Assembly (NCBI GenBank): GCA_015680905.1
Contig: CM027378.1
Coordinates: forward strand, 54,089,501 to 54,153,500
Source: Coptis chinensis
Lineage: Eukaryota > Streptophyta > Magnoliopsida > Ranunculales > Ranunculaceae
DNA length: 64,000 bases
Reading direction: 5' to 3'
Shown: one piece after another, positions 56,276 to 64,000 of the stretch
Layout: each line of letters opens with the position of its first letter
Position numbering within the stretch: position 1 is the stretch's first letter
Translations under genes and position numbers: made by a program
The notes under the pieces: model-generated
What the model was told of the DNA's origin: nothing
Seen by the model: only the letters and a program-made list of their open reading frames with translations
The model's database searches: none

Positions 56276-58070
56276 AAAAGGGGAGATAAGGTCAGTTTTA
56301 ATTCTAGTTAGTGTCCGCTTATGTCCCAAGCAATTTGATTCTTGTTAACCCCATAATGGGTGGAACTCTTATAGAGTTGAGTCAGTTTTATTTCCTATAT
56401 TAGTACGTTCTAACTTTATTTTGCGGATGTTCCCCGAATTTCACGTTTCAATGGTATTTTTCCTACCCTCTTTATTTAAAATACTTTGAGGACAAAGCAT
56501 GCTTCTTGTTTGGGGGGGGGGGGGGGATAGAAACACGTGTAATTAAGGCATCTGTTAGGATATAAATATGTATAATATGCATTTTTTTTCTAGTTAAAAT
56601 TTCAAAAATTCAAAAATATAAATAAATAAGTTCATGCTATACACTTAGGAATATTAGTATTGTTTTCCTTCTCTATGCTCTTAATAATCTAGAAGTCTCA
56701 CGTAGCGTTTGCATTAGAATAATTTTTATAAACTTAGGTTAATATGTAGGTAATAATCTTTGCATCTATCTATAAATATATTACATGAGTATCTATAATT
56801 GTTAGCAGTAAGTTTCTGAAATCTAGGCTAGAGTACTTATCTACAAATCCTGTGAGAATATAGCCTAAAGCCTTATATGAGCGAAACATTTGAGAAATAA
56901 CACAAGGGAGAAGTAAAATCCGGATAGAGAAATCACACGTCCACTTGCTTGATCACTATGCCATATCCTAAGCGAGAATTTAGGCCCTCTTTGGATCGAT
57001 ATAGCCAGAAATTCAAACCTATGAATTATTTTCCGCTAGTAAGCCCCTCGAGCCTTTCTTTAGCCTTTCATAAACCACAAATCCTTTATCCCTGTTACAA
57101 AACAAAACAAAATAAAAAATTCAACCTACCCAATTTAGATAAGTCCGAGAATAGAATGAGGAAGAAAAAGAAGAAGAGAAAACCATTGTAAAAACAAAAG
57201 TTAGTTAATTGCTTGAGGAAAATAAAGAAAAGAAGTTTCCATCCAAAGAAAAGAAAAATAAAAATAGAAATAAAATAAAAACTCCAAAAAAATAGAATAA
57301 AAGGAGTCAAAAGCCAAAGAAAAAAATATATATGGCTAAGGATGGAAACAAAGTGTAGAAGCAAAAGTAAATAACAAGGTTTTCTCTAGTTACATAATAT
57401 GAAGACTCTATTATCTCAGACTTGTCCTTTTTGAATATCCATTTCCTTCCTTCTTAAACCATCTCCTAATCCCCGCAACACCTAATAAAGACCTCTAGCT
57501 CAATTAGGAATAGGTTAGTGTGATAGTAAGTGGCAGATGTGTTTGATCGACTCGCTTCCTTGTTATCATTGAGATTGTAAGGTAAAGTGTGCCCACCGCA
57601 TTAATGGAGTAATAAACTTGAGTGGAAAAATCAGAGTGTTGTATCTTGACTATTATTGTGAGAACCTACTTAAGGACGCTATTCCGAGTTTCAGAAACGA
57701 ACCTGCTAGGCATTTCATAGTATAACTCATTGCATATATGTTTATTGTAGATGATTGATTATTATGCATATATTAGCTTAGGTTTCGACTTGATTACTCT
57801 ATATGCATTGCTAGTGAGAGGTATAGTTAATTTAGAGCATGAATAAGGAAACAATAGTTTTATTTCTTAGTCGTTGTAGTATAGATGAAGTTTGTGAGTA
57901 CCTTCACTGGAAAACTCTCACGAGGCTATAACTCATCCACTAGGGAATTCCTAGTGGTTTAAGGCCTTGTTGCATATGGTCAATGCAATCCTTTTCAGTA
58001 AACGAGTAGATAGAACTCCATTTTTGGTCACTTATTCTAATTTCTCATATTTGCTTGAGGACAAGCAAAA
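56276..58070. other. spacer of element B before the 3' LTR
   Basis: A non-coding AT-rich spacer with a G-run at 56513-56526 and an A/G-rich low-complexity stretch (57100-57340) that creates spurious open frames on both strands. The last bases before the LTR (TTTTGGGGTGGTT) form the purine tract. Confidence 0.55.
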
Positions 58071-58088
58071 TGCTGTTTTGGGGTGGTT

Positions 58089-60202
58089 TGATAAGAGCCC
58101 AAAACTGTAGTTTTAACCCAATCAGAATCATACTTTTAGACCAATTATGTGAGTAATAATTAAGAGTTAATACTGATTACGTGTTTTTATGCATTTTAGG
58201 TTTCAAAGTCCATTATGTGCAGAAATGTGCCACTTTAGCGAGATAAAGGAGCAAAGGTCGGTTACTAAGGAGTTCTATGATTAAAGGCCAAGATTCAAGA
58301 AGACAAAGCCTTTCTAAAGCCCGGTCAAAACCACGAAAAGTCGAGGCGTAAAACAAAGACACAAAGTCGTGAGAACTTCCGAAGGCCGTATCTTTGGACT
58401 CAGACCTCGGAATTAGGCCTACCTTATGTCAAAACGACCGACTCGGAAAGAGCTTTCGAATGGTCTAAGACTTGACCCAATTAGAGGAGCAGAAGTGGAC
58501 AAAGAGTCTATTGAAGCCAACTGTAGCTGAAGAGGCCTTTTTGGACTGAAAGAATTGGGTTTTGGGCCTGATTCTCTGGCCCAAAACATGGCTCCAAGCC
58601 CATGCACGATTTTTGGATCTGAAAGTATAAAAACAAGAGCTTGACTCTTTGTTAATGGTAGATAGTTAGACCTAGATTAGTTAGCCTCCATTAATTAGTT
58701 TTAGAACTTAGTTTTAGAATTTCAATTAGTTAATTAATTAATTTTTCATATCTTGTTTTAGATCTAGTTTCATGTTTAATTAATTACTTTATAACAAAGT
58801 AGATTATTAATTTAGTATTTGAATCATTGTTTTATTATTCATTACATTAATAAAATAGTGTTCTTGATAATCTAGTTTCATTTCCATTAATTGTTTAGTT
58901 TCAATTCTTAGATTCAATTACTTGTCATTATTAGTTTGAATTAATTCTTGCATGATTAGTTTCCAATTGAGTTTAAATAAGCAAAGTTTAAATATTTATA
59001 TCATGTCTTGTTTGAATTTCATTGGGAATGATAGCGTGATGATTCTCGGCTAAACGCCCATTAGAGGGGGTTGAGAAGCCTTGATGAAAGCTTGATTCCG
59101 ATTATCGTAGAGTCGTCATAATTTTCTTTCCACTCTAGAAACGATTAGTTCACCATGAGAATGGGTGTAATCGTTCACATGCTAGTTATGAATTGGTAGA
59201 AATGTCATGTGTAATTAGGGATTAGGAGTAACCAGATTGTTTCTTGAAGGCGATTCAATTCGGATTACGACGATTCGTCGTTAGTAGAATTAAGTCGAGT
59301 TAAGGTGGAATCAATCCCCCTCTAACTCCTTATCATAGAATCGACATAGCATTCCCATAGTTGTTCTAATAGTCGACTAGTTTCATCTTGTGGGTAGTTG
59401 CATCGTAGTCTAGTTGCCATTTCGTAAATCTCTCATTAGACTTTAGAGTTAAGATTACATTATCGAGAAAACACAAAGATGGAAGGACTAGGAGTGGAAC
59501 GAATCATCTACTCCACTATATCTCATAGGATTGAGAGTAGAAAACTTTGATAAATATACACTCGTATAAGTTTTAGTTACTTACGTTTTGATTTTCATCG
59601 TTTATTTCGTAGGTAAATTATCTTTTTATGTTTTATCAGAGGGGTTGAAGAAGCCTTGATGACGCTTGATCTTTGTTAAACTTAGAAATCGTCGTGATAA
59701 TTATTCCACTCTAGAAACGATTAATTCACCATGAGAATGGGTTTAATCGCTCACATGCTAGTTATGAATTGGTATAAATGTCATGTATAATTAGGGATTT
59801 TAATTACTATTTTGATATGCGAAGCATTCAATTTAGATCACGACGAGTCTTGTTAGTAGGATTAAGTCGAGTTAAGGTAGTTTAAATTCCCTTTAATTCT
59901 TTATCTAGATTCACATTTCAGTATTCCGTAGCAATTCGTTATTCGTAACTTGTTAATTGAATTCACCCCGTAGTATAGAATTCCCCTCGTAAACCTCTCA
60001 TTAGACTTAAGACCGATTAGTTGACTAGAAAACATTCCATGCTAAAGAACTAGGAGTGGAACGAATTTGTTACTCCACTCTATTTCGATAGAATTGAGAG
60101 TAGAAAACTTGATAAACCTAGACTCGTAATAAGTTTTAGTTTACTTACGTTTTGAGTTTCATCGTTCATTTCATAGGTAAACTATCATTTTTATGTTTAT
60201 CA
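58089..60202 (+). repeat. 3' LTR of element B with a tandemly repeated 3' half
   Basis: The LTR starts TGATAAGAGCCC. A first complete end (TTTATGTTTTATCA) is at 59638, giving an LTR of 1550 bp. It is directly followed by a second, diverged copy of its last ~570 bases (59639-60202), which ends TTATGTTTATCA. The two copies (59064-59638 and 59639-60202) share GAGGGG, CACTCTAGAAACGATTA and CACCATGAGAATGGGT blocks. A related LTR starts at 63717. Confidence 0.8.
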
Positions 60203-61235
60203 TTTACCGTGAAAGAGCCGAGACTCCGAAAGTAGTTCATGTTGTGTGAAAGAGAATCTGAAGATACTGTATGAAAATGTGAGACAACTCATTCTCTTGA
60301 ATATTTTGCTGCTGGATTAGTGAGCATGAGAGGTGTTGAATACTGAAGAGTCTGACAAGTAAGCTTTTGGGAGTCGCTCGATGTAGTGTGGCCCAAATAA
60401 CGAGACCATGCTCATGCCAATGTGGAAGGAGAAGGTACTTCTAAACCAATTCTTGATGTTGTAGATATGATGTACAGTCTACTAGCTCTAACCATGTCTT
60501 TGGTTGCTCAAGGAGCCACAAGATGAGAGACACTTCTGGAGATAACCACCCTGATAAGAGAGTTAGGAGGGACCCTTGTTCTAGTTAAGTACCATTTTCA
60601 TTGTCATTTCAGTATGCTGAGGAGGTCTCGGCTAAGTATTCTAGTCCTTTCCGTGAAGCTTGCATTGAAGCAGAGTTAGAGCTTCAATGCTTATGGGACA
60701 AAGTTGCCACTTTGTTGGAGGGAGCCTGGCAGCTTAGAGAGATTAGCCACCCATTATCAGATGAGTGTCTAAAAATTTAGAGATGACTACTTTAACTGAT
60801 AGGCTCAGTGAGTCCCAAAATATTGTACAAATTGTGGAGTGTGACCGTCATCTAAGTAAGGAGCATACAGGTCGTGTTGTGTAGGAGTATTGGCATTTAA
60901 CTGAGGAGGTGCGCCAGCTCATGGAGCATGTTAGGGACTAGCTTTACATCTCGCTTTCTCACTATGTATCTATTGGCTATAGCTCAGATATTATGATAAC
61001 TCCTGCACTTTAGTTATTTTGAAGTACTACGATATTCTCAGTAGTGTAAAGCCATAGACTTTTGTGAAATAAAATTTTTTCAATAGTGCCTTTGACAGTA
61101 TAATAGAACTTGAAAAGCATGGCACGTATATTAGCAAAGTAATATATTACCGCCCCCCAATATTGCACGTGGATATCATTCGCATGTAGTGTTGAATAAG
61201 AATCAACAACAAATCTTGGTTCGACAAGTTTTGTT

Positions 61236-62310
61236 CACAGAATAACTCGGTTGTATGATGCAATCGGGCTGAGCATGTTGTCATACTCATATTATATATA
61301 TTGTATGACAGTGTGAACTATAGCTAAAGAATAACCCGATTGAAGCGTAATCGGACTAAGCAGTTTTGTAAGAATGCTCAGATAAAATAAGTCTATATCG
61401 TTGAACCCTTGAAGGTGTTATCATAGATATTTTTGGAAAAGATTATCCCAGTTAGCGTGAAGCGTAGCTGGGCTGAGCTTTTTTGCTGTGAAGCTCAGAT
61501 ATGGCATTATTGCACAGAGTCTGATTCTATACATGTTGTCTTCGGTTTAGAAGGTCAATGCCATACAACCGTACCAACTGATGTTCTCTATCCAAACTTA
61601 GCAGTGCCTCCAAAGGATAGATTGCATCAAGCACTTGGGTTTTTAAAGTCCTAAAAGTTTGGAGTTACCCAGTTCACAAATAGGACTGAGCCAGAGAGTC
61701 AACGCCATTTACTCGGACCAAGGTACATTGCGCTTCTGTACTTTGGCTTTTTGAACTTCGGGGATTCATGTTTCACACCGAAGCCAAGCAAGAGGGTCAA
61801 AGGCATATACCTAGACCCGATACTTTAGTAGTACGGGACATTTTTAAAGCCTGACGCACTCGCAGCACTTGCCTTATCACAGGCCCCAGTCGATGTAGAG
61901 GGTTTTTACAAACAGGAGGATCGCTCAAGTCTGTACCAAGTCAAAGGGTCAATGCCATTCACCTGGATTATAGAATTTGAGTTAGAAGAACACCAAACTC
62001 AACCAAGCAAGCTGAACGCTTGAACTTGGATTATAACAAGAAAGGTGAGGCTCCTTACTTGACCAGGCATGCTAAACATTGGAACTTGGATTTTTACAGG
62101 GGGAGTTTGATTACCACATTAAACCTGACCAAGCGCACTGAGTGGCAAAACTTGGATTGCAGAATAAATGGGAGGGGATTAGCCACCAGTCCCATTTTAA
62201 CCAGGAGCGCTAAGCATTTGAACCTGATTTTTAAAGTAGCAAGTAGGAGGTAGTTCACTGATTCTAACTTGACCAAGCGCGCTGAGCACTTGAACTTGGG
62301 TTTAGGTTCA
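61236..62310. repeat. degenerate tandem modules in the Tat fragment
   Basis: Two sets are visible. Around 61236-61505, three units carry AATAACTCGGTTG/AATAACCCGATTG, AAGCGTAATCGGACT and GAGC...CTCAGATA. Around 62000-62310, at least four units carry TTGACCAAGCGCGCTGAGCA followed by TTGAACTTGG, spaced about 70-90 bases. Tandem repeats in the untranslated 3' region are known for Tat/Ogre-type elements and can seed satellite DNA. Confidence 0.7.
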
Positions 62311-63207
62311 AAGACTGAGCATGTAAGAATGGTTTTCTGAGCTCAACTTTAGCTTTGCTTTGCGAACTTCGGTGTTGCAGTGAAAACCTTGTGGATTTTC
62401 AAAAGCTCTGAAACACTTCAGATAGTAGTTCAACAATGGCTGAGAATCCATATCAATCAACCCAAACTTTCCTGAATTAATTATTGCAAGTGTTGAGGCT
62501 TTGACGCCCCCATCATAGGTTTTGATATGCTGGAATGGTATATCAAAAATATTATGGTTCTGATATGTCCCTGCACACCCCCAGATTAAAATGTACTGAG
62601 GTTAATCTCTTCATTAGGGGCCTTAAACTGGCTTCTCCATTTTCATGGATTGATTTGCATTGTTGCGACTGATGCACTGTTGACGCCCCCCAGAATTGTG
62701 GTGGACTAACAACATTGTAATTGATACGATGCTGAAGAGATATTGACCCTTGATTTGGATCGAACCTTAAATGTTCCCTCTGTATGGGAAATTTAGAAAT
62801 CTAATGAGAAATCCAGCCCGGCGGTATGCTGTGTGATATCCAGCCCGACGATATGTTGTTGATGATCTGAGAAGTCGAGATTGACTAGATCTCTGCCTAT
62901 AATTCGTTATAGCTAGAGATGCAGTCTACTAGAATGAAGTAAACTGTGAATTGTAGACTCATTTTGATGGATTTCTTTATTGGATCACAATTGAAATCAA
63001 TGACAAAAGTAGCTTATTAGACTTTAACCCTCAGAAACTGAGCATGCTGAGGCAGACGCTCTTGTTTTGATCCTCTAAAGATAATTCAATGTCACCAGAT
63101 GACTCCGAGGAATAAGGGAAGTAATTGTCTTGTACTGGCTAGAATGACACCTTTGACATATACAGTTAACTAGCCTTAGAGTTTTGCTGAGGTCGCACCT
63201 AGTGATG

Positions 63208-63663
63208 TTAAAGTTTCCAAAATTTTAAATCTTCTTCAACAGTAGCATACCTATCTGCTCGCATCAGCAAATCTTGAACCATTTCTGGAGGCTTTAAAGT
63301 TAGTGAGTTATACAGACCAGACTTATCAAAAGGAAGAGCATTTTTTAAACCTTGTGCAACAACGTCATCTGGGACATTGTTGACCTCCTTGAGCAGCACC
63401 CTGAGTTTTCTGACAATGTCTCTAATGCTTTCTCCTTTCTCCATGTGGAGGTTGAAAAGAGTTCCAGAACCTTTTATGGTCTTCCTGTTGTAGCGATAAT
63501 GTTTTGAAAATTTGTCAGCGAGCTGCGGAAATGTATGGATTGAATGAGGAAGGAGCTCGTTAAACCATGTCAAAGCTTCTCTGCTTAGGGTAGCTTGGAA
63601 CACTATGCACATCAACGCATCATTGTTGTTAAAAAGAGCCATAAACGATCTGTACTTCATCAA
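63208..63663 (-). pseudogene. Tat-type gag fragment
   Basis: An open stretch of 151 residues has the retrotrans_gag (PF03732) pattern: QATLSREALTWFNELLPHSI, FPQLADKFSKHYRYN, LFNLHMEKGESIRDIVRK and FDKSGLYNSLTLKPP. This is the Tat-like gag, transcribed leftwards. Only the core of gag is present and the rest of the element around it is lost. Confidence 0.85.
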
Positions 63664-63716
63664 GTGCTCATCTGGACAACCATCTACATCATCGTAGGTT
63701 GGAACTGAAGGTTGTT

Positions 63717-64000
63717 TGATAAGAGCCTAAAAATGTAGTTTTAACCCTTTAACAATATTGCTTTTTGACCAATTATGTGATTAATAAGTAAGAGTTAGTA
63801 CTGTTATCATGTTCTTATATATTTCAGGCATTGGAGTCGAATATGTGCATAATTGCTCCCTCTTTGCGAGATAATAGAGCAAGGTTTGGTTGTTAAGAAG
63901 TTCTATGATTAAAGGCAAAGATCCAAGGAGAAAAAGCTCATTTAAAGCCCGGTCAAAGCTACAAAGTCAAAGTCAACGCGGGCAGAAATAGCGCACAAAA
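63717..64000 (+). repeat. start of another LTR of the element B family
   Basis: It starts TGATAAGAGCCTAAAAATG and stays similar to the LTR at 58089 over the visible 284 bases (shared AAGTTCTATGATTAAAGGC and AAAGCCCGGTCAAA blocks). It continues beyond the window. It could be the 5' LTR of a further element or a solo LTR. Confidence 0.8.

Larger units (their letters stand above)
49396..60202 (+). mobile_element. Athila-like element B, lacking its 5' end, broken
   Basis: Element B begins inside gag and shows protease, a Pro-rich tail, an accessory region with env-like/ORF1-like coding, a spacer, a purine tract and a 3' LTR. No reverse transcriptase, RNase H or integrase was recognised. Its LTR differs from that of element A, so A and B are separate insertions. 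It is a fossil with several breaks. Confidence 0.75.
60203..63716 (-). mobile_element. Tat-type Ty3/gypsy fragment on the minus strand, broken
   Basis: At the right lies a minus-strand gag segment. At the left, plus-strand coding traces resemble the antisense accessory region of Tat elements (YAEEVSAKYSSPFREACI and ELELQCLWDKVATLLEGA, about 60610-60740). Between them lies a long untranslated stretch with tandem modules. No pol was recognised. The fragment lies between two LTRs of the B family. It is a fossil with extensive loss. Confidence 0.6.

Noticed and set aside
56949-57364. Lys-rich and Phe-rich open frames on opposite strands
   Set aside because: They come from an A/G-rich low-complexity spacer of element B.
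42098-60202. Elements A and B as one large Athila element
   Set aside because: The LTRs at 42098 and 58089 differ and gag and protease occur twice, so these are two insertions.

Overview
The window looks like nuclear DNA of a flowering plant, most likely a eudicot. It is AT-rich, its genes have plant-type introns, and it carries a plant subtilase, an F-box/DUF295 gene, and Tat-, Athila- and Copia-type LTR elements. It also has an L1-type LINE with a plant ORF1, PIF/Harbinger and hAT elements, and a tRNA-derived SINE. Species cannot be named from the sequence. Only one gene looks whole: the subtilisin-like protease at 19424-21736 (minus strand).

Left part (1-18875). A broken Tat-lineage Ty3/gypsy element ends near 5.7 kb and carries an antisense accessory reading-frame region. 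Next to it lies an L1-type LINE (about 5.7-18.9 kb). A 6.7 kb PIF/Harbinger transposon (8425-15103) is inserted in its ORF2, and a hairpin MITE sits in the reverse transcriptase part. The Harbinger element encodes a DDE transposase and a Myb/SANT-like protein. It has also picked up two pieces of ordinary plant genes: a JASON-like fragment in sense and a KUP/HAK potassium-transporter fragment in antisense.

Middle part (18876-40410). This is the gene-bearing island: the subtilase, a broken GT31-like glycosyltransferase copy, and an F-box/DUF295 gene with one in-frame stop and a shortened F-box. Between them are a Tourist-like MITE (TAA target duplication), a 548 bp tRNA-derived SINE (14 bp duplication), and two nested hAT-type elements with perfect 8 bp duplications. 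A second PIF/Harbinger element (about 30.47-37.35 kb) lies just behind the F-box gene. It contains a solo LTR with a perfect 5 bp duplication and duplicated Myb-like exons. A 1.4 kb array of near-perfect palindromes follows; about a dozen of them contain the exact HD-Zip class II consensus CAATGATTG.

Right part (40411-64000). This is a nest of decayed LTR elements: a Copia 5' end cut by an Athila-type element (A), a second Athila-like body (B) whose 3' LTR has a tandemly repeated second half, a minus-strand Tat fragment with a block of degenerate tandem modules, and the start of another LTR of the B family. No host gene was recognised there.
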